Origin: Lachnospiraceae bacterium
Lineage (GTDB): Bacteria; Bacillota; Clostridia; Lachnospirales; Lachnospiraceae
NCBI GenBank assembly: GCA_017478245.1
Contig: JAFVDW010000094.1
Location: forward strand, 1 to 64,000
Length of the DNA: 64,000 nt
Reading direction: 5' to 3'
In this document: positions 24,815 to 36,205 of the stretch, piece after piece
How positions within the stretch are numbered: the first letter of the stretch is position 1
How the letters are laid out: each line of letters opens with the position of its first letter
Program-made: the position numbers and the translations under genes
Notes under the pieces: model-generated
The model's input: only the letters and a program-made list of their open reading frames with translations
Told to the model about the DNA's origin: nothing
Databases searched by the model: none

Positions 24815-25576
24815 CTAGGGCGCAGACTGCACTCCCTCCAACAAATACACAAGCCACGAAAGGACTGTAAGTCCTGCTGTCTCCGTGCGCAGAATCCTTC
24901 TGCCCAACGTCACCGGCTCCACACCACACTCCAGTGCAAGTGCAATCTCCGCCTCCTCAAAGCCGCCCTCCGGGCCGATAAAAATTGCAATCCGCTGTCC
25001 GGGGCTCACTTGTCCCAAAAGCCTGCGTGTATGCTCCATATCCTCCGCCAACTCATAAGGAATCAGCCCTACATCCATCTCCGCTGCTAGCTTTACCGCC
25101 TCACCAAAGGTTCTCACCGGAGATACTTGGGGAATGATTCCCCGCTTGCTCTGTTTGGCTGCCGCCTCTGCAATCTGCTGCCAGCGGGCAACCTTTGCCC
25201 TTGCCTTTTTGTCATCCAGCTTTACCACGCAGCGCCTGGTTGCCACAGGAACGATTTCTGCGGCTCCCAGCTCTACCGCCTTCTGCACGATGAGCTCCAT
25301 CTTATCCCCCTTGGGCAATCCCTGAAAGAGTGTAATCTGCGCGGGAAGCTCCACCGCATTCTCCTTGACAAAACGCAGTTCACACTCTACTCTGTCTTCC
25401 GCAAAGGAACGGATTCCACAGCGATATTCTTTTCCATCCTGTCCGTTGCTTACAGCAATTTCCTCGCCCACCTTCATGCGAAGTACATTTCTGATATGAT
25501 TGACATCGCTTCCCACGATGGTCACTGTTTTTTCTTCCAGGCAAATCTGCCCCGGCTCAACAAAAAACTGATACAT
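24815..25576 (-). CDS. rsmE: 16S rRNA m3U1498 methyltransferase RsmE
   Basis: The 253-residue SPOUT-class enzyme has an N-terminal PUA-like domain (HIRNVLRMKVGEEIAVSNG), TLFQGLPKGDKMELIVQKAV, and the knot region IAIFIGPEGGFEEAEIALAL with LGRRILRTETAG. It methylates U1498 in the 30S decoding centre. It follows prmA by 57 bases, a common pairing in Clostridia. GGAG precedes the ATG. Confidence 0.93.
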   Translation of the reverse strand: MYQFFVEPGQICLEEKTVTIVGSDVNHIRNVLRMKVGEEIAVSNGQDGKEYRCGIRSFAEDRVECELRFVKENAVELPAQITLFQGLPKGDKMELIVQKAVELGAAEIVPVATRRCVVKLDDKKARAKVARWQQIAEAAAKQSKRGIIPQVSPVRTFGEAVKLAAEMDVGLIPYELAEDMEHTRRLLGQVSPGQRIAIFIGPEGGFEEAEIALALECGVEPVTLGRRILRTETAGLTVLSWLVYLLEGVQSAP

Positions 25577-25632
25577 AGCTTTCTCTCCAACTCATACTTC
25601 TATTCACTCTTATTTGAATATATATCAGTTTT

Positions 25633-26622
25633 TCATCCATTCTTCTGTGCCGTCACGCTGACCCACTCTCCCTGGTAGGTCACCTCCAACACGTTCAGAC
25701 CTGCTTCCCGCACTGCATCTACTACCGTCTGCTCCTTATCGTCTATAATGCCGGATGTGATATAAATTCCACCCGGTTTTAACTGGTGAAGGATTACCGG
25801 CGTCAAAGGCACAAGCACATCCGCAAGAATATTAGCTACCACAATATCATAGCACTCATATCCCACCTTGTCCTGTATCTCTTGGTCTGTAATAATATTT
25901 CCAATCATCATTTCGAACTGCTCAGGTGCAATACCGTTTGCCTTGCAATTCTCTGCCACAGCCTCCACCGCGCAAATGTCCAGATCCGTTCCCACTGCAT
26001 GCTTCGCGCCAAACATCAGAGAGAGAATCGCCAGAATACCGCTTCCCGTTCCCACATCCAACAACTCGGTTTCGGGTGTGATAAATTTACGCAACTGCCG
26101 AATACAGAGCTGTGTGGTCTCATGCATGCCTGTTCCAAAAGCAGTGCCGGGATCAATGTGGAGCACTTGTTTGCCCTGATCCTCCGGCTGAATCTCCTCC
26201 CAGGAAGGAATCACCAACACATCGTCTATATAAAACTGATGGAAATACTGCTTCCAGTTATTAATCCAGTCAAGATCTTCCGTCTCATCCACTTCCACCG
26301 TTCCTTCGCCAATGTCCATGAATTGTCTAAGCTCCTCCAACTCCTGCTTTACGTTTGCAAGAATTGTTTCTTTATCTGTAGCCTCACCCTGTACTTCCAG
26401 ACTGCCATCCTCCTTTTCTTCCACGAAAAAGCTCAGATATGCCACTCCGTCATCCTCCGGTCCGTCAGGAAGAATATCCACAAACATCTGCTCCTTTTCC
26501 AACGCTGTCAAAGGAATCTTGTCCTCAATCTGTGCCCCCTCCAACCCAATGTCGTAAAGCGTGCTGATGATAATATCCTCTGCATCTGTGATTGTCTTCA
26601 CTCTGAACTTTATCCACTTCAT
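25633..26622 (-). CDS. prmA: Ribosomal protein L11 methyltransferase PrmA
   Basis: The protein of about 329 residues has an N-terminal L11-recognition domain and a SAM-dependent domain (LLDVGTGSGILAILSLMFGA, DLDICAVEAVAENCKANG, VANILADVLVPL with the NxL[A]D-type motif). It trimethylates L11. The ATG at 26622 is preferred: it begins the conserved MKWIKFRVK and follows GGAGAAAATG. It is the first gene of prmA-rsmE and is divergent from the McrB-like gene. Confidence 0.93.
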   Translation of the reverse strand: MKWIKFRVKTITDAEDIIISTLYDIGLEGAQIEDKIPLTALEKEQMFVDILPDGPEDDGVAYLSFFVEEKEDGSLEVQGEATDKETILANVKQELEELRQFMDIGEGTVEVDETEDLDWINNWKQYFHQFYIDDVLVIPSWEEIQPEDQGKQVLHIDPGTAFGTGMHETTQLCIRQLRKFITPETELLDVGTGSGILAILSLMFGAKHAVGTDLDICAVEAVAENCKANGIAPEQFEMMIGNIITDQEIQDKVGYECYDIVVANILADVLVPLTPVILHQLKPGGIYITSGIIDDKEQTVVDAVREAGLNVLEVTYQGEWVSVTAQKNG

Positions 26623-26726
26623 ATCATTTTCTCCATTTTTCAATATAGTCGGTATAATCATCGCACTAGCGATGCAAGACGATAAACATTATACCGCAAA
26701 AGGTCTCAAAAGACAATAAATCACTC

Positions 26727-26755
26727 TTGCAAGTCTCGTCATTTTATCGCATACT
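26727..26755 (+). promoter_or_regulatory. Putative promoter of the McrB-like gene
   Basis: TTGCAA, a 17-base spacer and CATACT: a moderate match, 43 bases before the ATG, which has GGAGG nine bases upstream. Confidence 0.5.
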
Positions 26756-26797
26756 AGATATGAGAAGTAAAAACATTCGATCTGGAGGCCAAATCTT

Positions 26798-28435
26798 ATG
26801 AGAGATAACAATGCAAATGTGGATATGGAACCACAGTTTAGAGAGTGGCTGACGGGCATGCAGACCAAGGAGGGCGTACGCCTATACACAGACAATATGA
26901 TCATTTCTTATTCGCATGCGCTACGTCGCACCTGTTATAAAATTGAGCCGTATATAGCAGGTAATTTATTTTTAATTCATTCCGCTTATGATTTTGATGA
27001 AGTATATGACAAGATTGTCGGTTCTTTTGATTACGAGCAGGTAGACAAAGAGTCCAACGGAACCTTTTCCGTCTCCCTAAAACTCTATCAGGCTTTCCTG
27101 CGGCGCGATGACAATGCTGCGCGCAAGGTTGGCGAGGAGATGAAGGAAGCGGCGGCAGCAGCACAGGCCGCTGCCATGGAAGCTCAGGCGCAGCATACCT
27201 ACTCACCTGCGCAGGATCATTCGCATCTGTTTGACAAGAATCCGCATGAAGTGCTTCACTTAGGCATGGGCAGTCAGAATAGTTCTACCGCTTCGCCTTC
27301 TGCACCCGCAGATAAGACCGCCTCACAACCGGTCAAACCGGAAGAGCCTGTGCGTCTGTATGAAAGTCGCAAAAGACGTGGACTTAGAGATGAGGAGGAA
27401 AACGAAGCCGAGCCTGAGGAAGAGGCTTTCCGTTATACGGAAGTCCCTATGACTCCTATCCAAAAAATATATTACGGAGCACCCGGCACCGGAAAGTCCT
27501 ATTCCGTCAATCAGATTTTGGAAAAAATCTATCCCAAGCAGGAAGAACGGGACAGTCATTGCAGACGTTTAATCTTTCATCCCACCTATAGCTATGAGGA
27601 TTTTGTGGGCAGCATCAAACCTCTCGCCACCACAGACAGACCATTAGACTATGTTTTTGTAGCCGGTCCTTTGACTCTGCTTTTGAAGGATGCTTTTATG
27701 CATCCCTACGAAACCTTTTATCTGGTAATTGAGGAAATTAACCGTGGCAATACACCGGCTATATTTGGAGATTTATTTCAGCTACTGGACAGACAATCCA
27801 GCGGTAAATCTGCTTATGCGATTCAAAACAGCAGTATTGTAACATATTTTTCCAGAGATCCGGGACTTAAAAATCTCTTCCGGGAGGGTAAGATTTGGTT
27901 TCCTGCCAATTTAAGCATTCTTGCTACTATGAACACTGCCGATGAGAATATTTTCGTATTGGACAATGCTTTCAAGCGTAGATTCGCACTGGAGTATGTG
28001 CCTATCGAATTTGACGATGTGCCCGAAGACTGGAGCAGAGAATATGAGATTTTCAAGGGTTCGCAACCGCTTATCTCGATCTTTCAGGACACACCGCTGG
28101 AGGAATATGCAAGGCAGCTTGAGCGTGAAGGGAAGCTGCGCCGCAACTGGCCAACCTTTGCCCGCTTGACGAATAAGCTCATGGATATTATGAACAAACA
28201 GGCAATACAAGCCGGCAATTTACGACTCACGCGAATTCCCGAAAATCGAAAACTGGGAACCTTCTTCTTAAGCAGACCCGATTTGATTCGCCGTGAAGCA
28301 TTTATTAACAAAGTGGTATTCTATCTCAAACAGGATGTATTTAATACCTCAGACCACTATTTGACAGATTCCTTCGAGGATATTTACGACAAATACAGAA
28401 CCGAAGAATATGATCTTTTTGAATTGTTACGTTAG
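26798..28435 (+). CDS. Orphan McrB-like AAA+ ATPase
   Basis: The 545-residue protein has an unrecognised N-terminal region (1-110), an Ala/Gln/Pro-rich linker (about 110-215) and an McrB-family AAA+ motor. Walker A is GAPGTGKS at 227-234, Walker B is FYLVIEEINRGN near 307-318 and the sensor is LATMNTADENI, the family signature. McrB hydrolyses GTP or ATP to drive the McrC nuclease on methylated DNA. No mcrC or other nuclease follows; the gene is monocistronic with its own promoter and terminator between prmA and dnaJ. It may serve defence with a distant partner or a housekeeping remodelling role. Confidence 0.82.
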   Translation: MRDNNANVDMEPQFREWLTGMQTKEGVRLYTDNMIISYSHALRRTCYKIEPYIAGNLFLIHSAYDFDEVYDKIVGSFDYEQVDKESNGTFSVSLKLYQAFLRRDDNAARKVGEEMKEAAAAAQAAAMEAQAQHTYSPAQDHSHLFDKNPHEVLHLGMGSQNSSTASPSAPADKTASQPVKPEEPVRLYESRKRRGLRDEEENEAEPEEEAFRYTEVPMTPIQKIYYGAPGTGKSYSVNQILEKIYPKQEERDSHCRRLIFHPTYSYEDFVGSIKPLATTDRPLDYVFVAGPLTLLLKDAFMHPYETFYLVIEEINRGNTPAIFGDLFQLLDRQSSGKSAYAIQNSSIVTYFSRDPGLKNLFREGKIWFPANLSILATMNTADENIFVLDNAFKRRFALEYVPIEFDDVPEDWSREYEIFKGSQPLISIFQDTPLEEYARQLEREGKLRRNWPTFARLTNKLMDIMNKQAIQAGNLRLTRIPENRKLGTFFLSRPDLIRREAFINKVVFYLKQDVFNTSDHYLTDSFEDIYDKYRTEEYDLFELLR

Positions 28436-28436
28436 A

Positions 28437-28476
28437 AAAGTGCGGGATTTCGCAATTACAAAATCCCGCACTTCTC
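28437..28476. terminator. Bidirectional terminator between McrB-like gene and dnaJ
   Basis: An 11-bp stem GTGCGGGATTT/AAATCCCGCAC between converging genes, with T-rich flanks on both strands. Confidence 0.85.
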
Positions 28477-28484
28477 TTATGCTC

Positions 28485-29666
28485 TTATTTCCAGAACTTC
28501 TTTTTCTTACCGGAATCTTTATTATCCTTGGTGCTTCCGTTGTCCTTAGCTTCCGTGTTTTTCTTCACCGCATTTAGGGAATCTCCACTCGCTGCATCAA
28601 ATTGACGAAGCAGCTCCTTCGCCTCACTGCTCAGCTTATCAGGCGTCTGAATAACCAACGTCACATAATGGTCACCGCGTACCTCTTTGTTACGCAAAGT
28701 GGGTACACCCTTGCCACGCAAACGAACCTTGGTATCGGTCTGAGTGCCTGCCTTTACATCATAGATAACCTTTCCATCTACCGTATCGATCATAATCTCT
28801 CCGCCGAGGGCAGCCACCGCAAAGGATACCGGCACCGTGGAGAAAATGTTATAATCCTGTCTCTGGAAGATAGGATGGCGACCTACAATCACCTCCACCA
28901 AAACATCTCCTCTGGGACCGCCGTTAGTGCCCGGTTCACCCAAGCCCGGCATACGCTTGGACTGACCATTGTCAATACCTGCCGGGATATCTACCGCGTA
29001 ACGCTTTTTCATAGGAATGTAGCCTGTTCCTCGACAGTCCGGACATTTCTCCTTAATAACCTTTCCGGTTCCCTGACAATCAGGACATGCCTGCACATTG
29101 CGTACCGTACCGAAGAAGGACTGCTGGGTAAACACTACCTGACCTTTACCACCACATTTGGTACAAGTCTCAGGATTAGTGCCCGGCTTTGCTCCGCTAC
29201 CGTTACAAGTCTTACAAGTCTCCTTCACTGTCAGATCAATTTCTTTCTCACAACCAAAAACAGCTTCCTCAAATGTAATTCTCACACTGGTGCGGATATT
29301 GGCTCCCTTCATGGGACCATTGTTACGGGCACTGCTTCTGGTACGCCCGCCAAAAAAATCACCAAATATATCGCCAAAAATGTCACTGAAGTCAGCTCCG
29401 CTAAAGTCAAAGCCACCCATTCCGCCTGCTCCGCCATCAAATGCCGCATGACCGAACTGATCATACTGGCGCTTTTTCTCCGGATCACTCAGAACCGCAT
29501 ACGCCTCGGACGCCTCCTTAAACTTCTTCTCCGCCTCGGCATCACCGGGATTCATGTCCGGATGATATTTCTTGGCAAGTGCACGATATGCCTTCTTGAT
29601 CGCCGCTTCATCTGCATTTTTATCTACACCGAGAACCTCATAGTAGTCTCTCTTCTGCTCAGCCAT
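28485..29666 (-). CDS. dnaJ: Chaperone DnaJ (Hsp40)
   Basis: The co-chaperone stimulates DnaK ATPase and delivers substrates. It has about 393 residues: J domain ([23 protein letters not shown] present), Gly/Phe-rich segment, four CxxCxGxG zinc repeats ([32 protein letters not shown]) and the C-terminal substrate domain. The tail is Lys/Asp-rich. The ATG at 29666 is chosen because the J domain begins there and GTGGAG precedes it. It is the last gene of the hrcA operon, with a 135-base gap to dnaK containing two small hairpins (29691-29712 and 29763-29783). Confidence 0.96.
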   Translation of the reverse strand: MAEQKRDYYEVLGVDKNADEAAIKKAYRALAKKYHPDMNPGDAEAEKKFKEASEAYAVLSDPEKKRQYDQFGHAAFDGGAGGMGGFDFSGADFSDIFGDIFGDFFGGRTRSSARNNGPMKGANIRTSVRITFEEAVFGCEKEIDLTVKETCKTCNGSGAKPGTNPETCTKCGGKGQVVFTQQSFFGTVRNVQACPDCQGTGKVIKEKCPDCRGTGYIPMKKRYAVDIPAGIDNGQSKRMPGLGEPGTNGGPRGDVLVEVIVGRHPIFQRQDYNIFSTVPVSFAVAALGGEIMIDTVDGKVIYDVKAGTQTDTKVRLRGKGVPTLRNKEVRGDHYVTLVIQTPDKLSSEAKELLRQFDAASGDSLNAVKKNTEAKDNGSTKDNKDSGKKKKFWK

Positions 29667-29801
29667 AATACACTCCACTTTCCATAACGTGAAGAATGGC
29701 TCAAAAGAGCCATCCCCTCACATTTAATTATATCCTACTTAGCGTGAAACATAGTATTTCTTGGGCGACGTACCTGGTCGCCCTGGAAGTTCTTTTCGCA
29801 C

Positions 29802-31679
<1,878 letters not shown>

Positions 31680-31770
31680 CTACATGATTATTCTTAATTA
31701 GATGTCTATCTTGTTATCTCGCATAAGAGAATGTACGCGCATTCTCAAGCAAGGCAAAACGCCACTCTTG

Positions 31771-32454
31771 CTAGCCGGCAACACTTACCATACTATGTCT
31801 TACAACGGAATCGTGGTAAGTATATCCCTTTTGCAGCTCCTGCACGATTACGCCGGATTCGTACTCTTCACTGTCTACCTGCATCACAGCATTGTGCAAA
31901 TCCGGATTGAATTCACAACCCACTGCTTCGATGGGCTTTACTCCCATATTGTCAAGCTCTGTCAATAGCTGCTTATAAATGCGGTTCATGCCGTCTACAA
32001 AAGGATCCTCCGCCTGGTCTTCACCTACTGTTGCCAAGCCTCTCTCAAAATTGTCTACCACCGGCAGTATCTTCTCAATCACACTCTTAGCTCCGGTCTC
32101 AAACATTGCCTGCTTTTCGCGCTCTGTTCTCTTGCGGAAGTTCTCGAACTCTGCCATCTGGCGTTTCACTCTGTCCTCTAGCTGGTCTATCTGCTCCTTG
32201 AGGGCTTCCTCTTTCTTATCTTGCTTTGCAGCTTTCTTGGCAGCTTTTTTCTCTGCCCAGGTTTTGGGACCTTTGTCTTCGGCTCCGTCTGCATCCTCGG
32301 ATTCTGTCTCTTCTATTCCGCTCTCTCGATTCTCTTCATCCTCCCCATTCTCTGTTACATCCTCTGCCGTCTCTGTATCATCCGCAGATGTCTCTAGAGC
32401 CTCCTCTGCATCGGAAACAGTCTCATCAAAGATTTCTATATCCTTTTCCTGCAT
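31771..32454 (-). CDS. grpE: Nucleotide exchange factor GrpE
   Basis: The protein of about 227 residues has a long acidic, disordered N-terminus (Glu/Asp/Thr-rich to about residue 80), then a coiled coil (QIDQLEDRVKRQMAEFENFR KRTEREKQ region) and the GrpE core with ILPVVDNFERGL and the C-terminal GYTYHDSVVRHSMVSV. It releases ADP from DnaK. The ATG at 32454 follows GGAAGGG; the frame extends further upstream but those residues overlap hrcA and are not conserved. Confidence 0.95.
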   Translation of the reverse strand: MQEKDIEIFDETVSDAEEALETSADDTETAEDVTENGEDEENRESGIEETESEDADGAEDKGPKTWAEKKAAKKAAKQDKKEEALKEQIDQLEDRVKRQMAEFENFRKRTEREKQAMFETGAKSVIEKILPVVDNFERGLATVGEDQAEDPFVDGMNRIYKQLLTELDNMGVKPIEAVGCEFNPDLHNAVMQVDSEEYESGVIVQELQKGYTYHDSVVRHSMVSVAG

Positions 32455-32473
32455 GCTCACCCTTCCTTTCCTC

Positions 32474-33502
32474 CTATCTATTTCGATATAGATCATCCAA
32501 CTGGTTCTGCAGGGTGCGCAGTGTTCCGATGACCTTGTCGTAATCCATTCTCTTGGGACCAATGATACCGATTGTACCCTTCATCCCATCTCCCAATTCG
32601 TAGGTGGCAGTCACCACACTGCAGTCCTTCATGCTTTCTACCGGGGTCTCATTGCCGATGTAAACCTGAATGCCTGTGTTGTTACTGTCTGCCAACGTAT
32701 CCATCACCAAATCGGTGAGCTGTTGCTTCTCCTCAAAGGTATTAATCAGTTCGCTTGCTTTTGAGTGATCTGCCAACTCCGGATACTTAAAAATATTGTT
32801 GGCGCCGCTGGTGTAAATCTCCAGATCCTCATCCGCTTTAATCGCCTCTGCCACCGCATCGATGACTTCACTGACAATATCGCTGTGAATCCCCGCCTGC
32901 TGCTTTAACGCTGCAATCATACCCAGATTAATCTCTTCCATACTCAATCCATTCAGATGGGTATTCAAAAGGATGTTCAGCTTCAGCAATGTCTCGTCAT
33001 CCAACTCCTGATCCACGGATAGGATATTATTCTTAATCACATTGCCCTCCACTACAATGACCGCCAGTATCTGATTGGCATCCACACGAGAGAGCTGTAT
33101 GAACTTCACCTTGTTTCCTCTGGTCTGGGGAGCTGAAATCATGGAAGCATACTGGGTATTCTGTGCCAGAACCTTGACTACCTGTTTTAACAAGGTCTCC
33201 ATTTTATCCTGACGCTCCAACATCATCTCCTTCATCTCCACGACTTCCCGTTCCTTCTCTTCCATCATGGCATCCACATATAGCCTGTAGCCCTTATCGG
33301 AGGGAATACGTCCCGCGGATGTATGAGGCTGTATAATATATCCCAGTTCCTCCAAATCCGCCATCTCATTGCGAATAGTTGCGGAGCTTAGGTTCAGGTC
33401 TGTGTACTTGGAAATGGTTCTGCTGCCTACCGGCTCGCCCGTCTCTAAGTAGTTGCGGATAATGGCCTGCAATATCTTGGTCTTTCTATCATCCAACTGC
33501 AT
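32474..33502 (-). CDS. hrcA: Heat-inducible repressor HrcA
   Basis: The 342-residue protein has an N-terminal winged helix (LDDRKTKILQAIIRNYLETG, EPVGSRTISKYTDLNLSSAT, IRNEMADLEELGYIIQPHTS) and a C-terminal GAF-like domain. HrcA binds CIRCE and is kept active by chaperones in other Firmicutes. The gene opens the hrcA-grpE-dnaK-dnaJ operon; the CIRCE element and a strong promoter lie 40-110 bases upstream, so it is autoregulated. Confidence 0.96.
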   Translation of the reverse strand: MQLDDRKTKILQAIIRNYLETGEPVGSRTISKYTDLNLSSATIRNEMADLEELGYIIQPHTSAGRIPSDKGYRLYVDAMMEEKEREVVEMKEMMLERQDKMETLLKQVVKVLAQNTQYASMISAPQTRGNKVKFIQLSRVDANQILAVIVVEGNVIKNNILSVDQELDDETLLKLNILLNTHLNGLSMEEINLGMIAALKQQAGIHSDIVSEVIDAVAEAIKADEDLEIYTSGANNIFKYPELADHSKASELINTFEEKQQLTDLVMDTLADSNNTGIQVYIGNETPVESMKDCSVVTATYELGDGMKGTIGIIGPKRMDYDKVIGTLRTLQNQLDDLYRNR

Positions 33503-33541
33503 TCCATCACTCCCTTCCCTGTGCTTCCTGATATTTATTTG

Positions 33542-33568
33542 TTAGCACTCAATCAAGAGGAGTGCTAA
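33542..33568. promoter_or_regulatory. CIRCE operator (HrcA site)
   Basis: TTAGCACTC, a 9-base spacer and GAGTGCTAA: an exact match to the CIRCE consensus. It lies between the promoter and hrcA, in the start of the transcript. Confidence 0.97.
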
Positions 33569-33582
33569 CATCTTATGAAACT

Positions 33583-33611
33583 AAGATAGCACCCCTCTTA
33601 TTTATTGTCAA
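33583..33611 (-). promoter_or_regulatory. hrcA operon promoter
   Basis: On the minus strand: perfect -35 TTGACA, a 17-base spacer and TATCTT. The CIRCE dyad begins 15 bases downstream of the -10. Confidence 0.9.
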
Positions 33612-33671
33612 CCTATTTTGTTTGAAATATTTCTAAAATAATTATAAATCTTATAATTTATATGCGTATAA

Positions 33672-33708
33672 CACACAAAGGGCACATGCACTTCGCATAC
33701 GCCCTCTT
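33672..33708 (-). terminator. Probable terminator of the DUF6465 gene
   Basis: An imperfect stem AGGGCGTATGC/GCATGTGCCCT on the minus strand is followed by a T/G-rich stretch. The T-run is poor, so the call is moderate. Confidence 0.5.
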
Positions 33709-33746
33709 GATTGTTATAGTATTCAAACACTTTTCTGATATTCAAA

Positions 33747-34214
33747 TTAGATAGCAAAGCTTCCAGTGAACTCAGTGTTCATTACATAGTATGCAACACC
33801 CTCTTCAGGCTTTACATACAACTCGATGGTCTGCAGATCATTAGCCTTCTGCTTCAAATCATACTTCCATACATCCTTTGCAATCTGAACCAGATCTTCC
33901 TGTGTATAAGACTTTCCGCCGAACTGAACCTGAATCTCTGCCTTCAAATCTGCCTTCTTAGCAGGTCCTCTCTTACCAGTAGCCTTCTTAGCGGGCTCTG
34001 CTTTCTTAGTCTCTTTCTTAGCGGGCTCTGCCTTCTTAGTCTCTTTCTTAGCGGGCTCTGCCTTCTTAACTGTCTTTGCTGCCTTAGGTGCTTCTTCCTT
34101 AACTGCTTCCTTGACTGCTGCCTTTACAGCTTCCTCTGCTGCCTTGGGTGCCTCTACCTTTGCAGCCTCTACTTTCTTCTCAGCTGCAGTAGTTGTTTTC
34201 TTAGTTGCTGCCAT
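33747..34214 (-). CDS. DUF6465 protein with histone-H1-like Lys/Ala tail
   Basis: The 155-residue protein has an N-terminal half (1-90) almost entirely of Lys, Ala, Glu, Pro and Thr, including about three units of KKAEPAKKET encoded by 30-bp DNA repeats (33990-34075). A compact C-terminal domain (about 92-155) has IQVQFGGKSYTQEDLVQIAK and VAYYVMNTEFTGSFAI. The tail resembles eukaryotic H1 and bacterial nucleoid proteins, so DNA or RNA binding is plausible. The C-terminal domain is the Lachnospiraceae family DUF6465, of unknown function. GGGAGAGG precedes the ATG. Confidence 0.82.
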   Translation of the reverse strand: MAATKKTTTAAEKKVEAAKVEAPKAAEEAVKAAVKEAVKEEAPKAAKTVKKAEPAKKETKKAEPAKKETKKAEPAKKATGKRGPAKKADLKAEIQVQFGGKSYTQEDLVQIAKDVWKYDLKQKANDLQTIELYVKPEEGVAYYVMNTEFTGSFAI

Positions 34215-34443
34215 AATGCTGACCTCTCCCTTCAGTATTGAAAAAATAATATACCCGTAGCTTATTGCTACATGTTATCGACTCCTCACAGGTTTTATAC
34301 CTGACAGCCCATAGTTTAGCGCATTCTCACGCTCTTGTCAACTTAAATATGCCAAAAAAATGGAATATTTATACATATTCTCTCGTTTATTTTGCCAAAA
34401 ACAGCTTGAAAATATACTTGTTGCATGCTATTACAGGAAATAC

Positions 34444-35298
34444 TTATTGCGCTATCAGCCCAAAATATAGGAGCACCACAATCCCCAACCCAATGCGATA
34501 CCAGCCGAAAGCCTTGAAATCATGCTTTTTGATATAGGACATCAAAAACCGCAGGACGAACAAGGATACCAAAAACGCAACCACGGTTCCCACAAGCAAA
34601 ACTGCCATTTCCAATCCAGTAAAATTGAAACCGAATTTCACAATTTTTAAAAGACTGGCTCCAAACATAACCGGGATTGCCAAAAAGAAGGTATACTCCG
34701 CAGCCACCTTTCTTGACACACCGATCAGCAATGCCCCCACTATGGTCGCGCCTGAACGGGAAGTACCCGGAAAAATGGCTGCGATTAACTGAAACAGACC
34801 GATGATAACGGCAGTCTGATAAGTAATTTCCGACAGCCTGCGTACCTTCGGCTTTCTGCCCTTATTCCAATTTTCCACGGCAATAAAAGCAATACCAAAT
34901 ATAATCAATGCCAGTGCAATACAAACGGGATTGTAAAACAATCTCTCAAAAACTTCATCAAAAAGCACACCTACAATCGCTGCCGGCACACAGGATACCA
35001 GGATTTTAAACCAGAGCGTCATGATATCCATCTTAATGAATGCCGCTGCACCGCTTTTGCCCTCTCGCTCTTTTTCGGTCAATGCAAAGGGCCATATCTG
35101 ATTCCAGAATAGCACAACCACCGCCAGGATGGCGCCCAACTGAATCACCACATCAAACATGTCAAAAAAGCCCTCACTGGTACCGTTAAACGGAATCAGC
35201 TTTTCCACCAGAATCAAATGCCCTGTGCTGCTGATGGGAAGCCATTCTGTGATTCCTTCCACAATACCGTAAATAATCGCTTTGATAATTTCTAACAT
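34444..35298 (-). CDS. uppP: Undecaprenyl-diphosphatase UppP (BacA)
   Basis: The 284-residue polytopic membrane enzyme dephosphorylates undecaprenyl diphosphate to recycle the wall-lipid carrier and gives bacitracin resistance when abundant. Family motifs are GIVEGITEWLPISSTGHLIL near the N-terminus and PGTSRSGATIVGALLIGVSR in the middle. The ribosome site AGGAG overlaps the stop of the patatin gene upstream, so the two are probably co-transcribed. Confidence 0.95.
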   Translation of the reverse strand: MLEIIKAIIYGIVEGITEWLPISSTGHLILVEKLIPFNGTSEGFFDMFDVVIQLGAILAVVVLFWNQIWPFALTEKEREGKSGAAAFIKMDIMTLWFKILVSCVPAAIVGVLFDEVFERLFYNPVCIALALIIFGIAFIAVENWNKGRKPKVRRLSEITYQTAVIIGLFQLIAAIFPGTSRSGATIVGALLIGVSRKVAAEYTFFLAIPVMFGASLLKIVKFGFNFTGLEMAVLLVGTVVAFLVSLFVLRFLMSYIKKHDFKAFGWYRIGLGIVVLLYFGLIAQ

Positions 35299-35300
35299 TT

Positions 35301-36176
35301 TTATACTCCTGTCTCTCTTTTATCCGTTCCAAGGTATTGCAGCAGTTCTTCATAGCAATCTGCCGCATCCTGATAGCCTTCTTTATACAGAGCTGTCATC
35401 TTCTCCCTGTCCTTCTCAATACGCCCCACTTCACTGGGGTGCTTGGGACGGATGACAAATGCCTGACCGTTTTTCTGTTGTCTCTCGATGAACCGCAAGT
35501 CTTCATTGTAGCGGTCATGTCTGGTTGCCATGAGTTCGTATACTTTAGGATATTTTCGGTATCTGGCTTTTATGAGTGCTAATTGTTGTGAAGACACCGG
35601 TTTTCTTTCGTAACCGATCTCCTTCGTCATGATGACAACATTTTTTGCATTGCCGTCCAAAATTGATTTTTTCAACGGAATTGCATCGCTGATTCCTCCA
35701 TCCAGATAAAGCTTTCCACCAATCTTCACATTTCTGGATACCAACGGCAGGGAGGCAGACGCCCTGATCGCATCAATCTCTTTTTTCATATCCTGCACTC
35801 TTAAGTATTCAGGCTTTCCGGTTCGGATATTAGTCACCACCGCATAAGCCTTGCCCGGATATTGCTTGTAGGTCTCATAATCGTAAGGATAGAGGTAGTC
35901 CGGTATCAGATGGTAGCACATGTCCACATTGAACAGATCGCCTGTCGTCGCCAGACTTTTCAATCCGCAATAATATTGAGAATCCAGATAATCCACCGCA
36001 ATGTCATAAGCTCTCTCTTTTTGTTTGGACAGATAGCTGCACATATGGCATGCACCTGCGGACACTCCATATATATGAGAAAAAAATAAATCTTTTTCCA
36101 GAAAATACTCTAACACGCCTGCAGTGTAGATGCCTTTCATTCCGCCGCCTTCTAAGACTAATCCGGCATTTACCAT
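35301..36176 (-). CDS. Patatin-like phospholipase
   Basis: The cytoplasmic serine lipase-like protein of about 291 residues has an oxyanion motif EGGGMKGIYTAGVLEY, the nucleophile elbow GVSAG near residue 40 and the catalytic-dyad Asp in LDGGISDAIP. The C-terminal region (DLRFIERQQKNGQAFVIRP) matches the YjjU/RssA-like group with a DUF6363-type tail. The substrate is unknown. The ATG at 36176 has AGGTGG upstream; a GTG nine bases earlier is the alternative. No signal peptide is present. Confidence 0.9.
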   Translation of the reverse strand: MVNAGLVLEGGGMKGIYTAGVLEYFLEKDLFFSHIYGVSAGACHMCSYLSKQKERAYDIAVDYLDSQYYCGLKSLATTGDLFNVDMCYHLIPDYLYPYDYETYKQYPGKAYAVVTNIRTGKPEYLRVQDMKKEIDAIRASASLPLVSRNVKIGGKLYLDGGISDAIPLKKSILDGNAKNVVIMTKEIGYERKPVSSQQLALIKARYRKYPKVYELMATRHDRYNEDLRFIERQQKNGQAFVIRPKHPSEVGRIEKDREKMTALYKEGYQDAADCYEELLQYLGTDKRETGV

Positions 36177-36205
36177 AGTTACCACCTCTTTCTAAAAATT
36201 TTATT

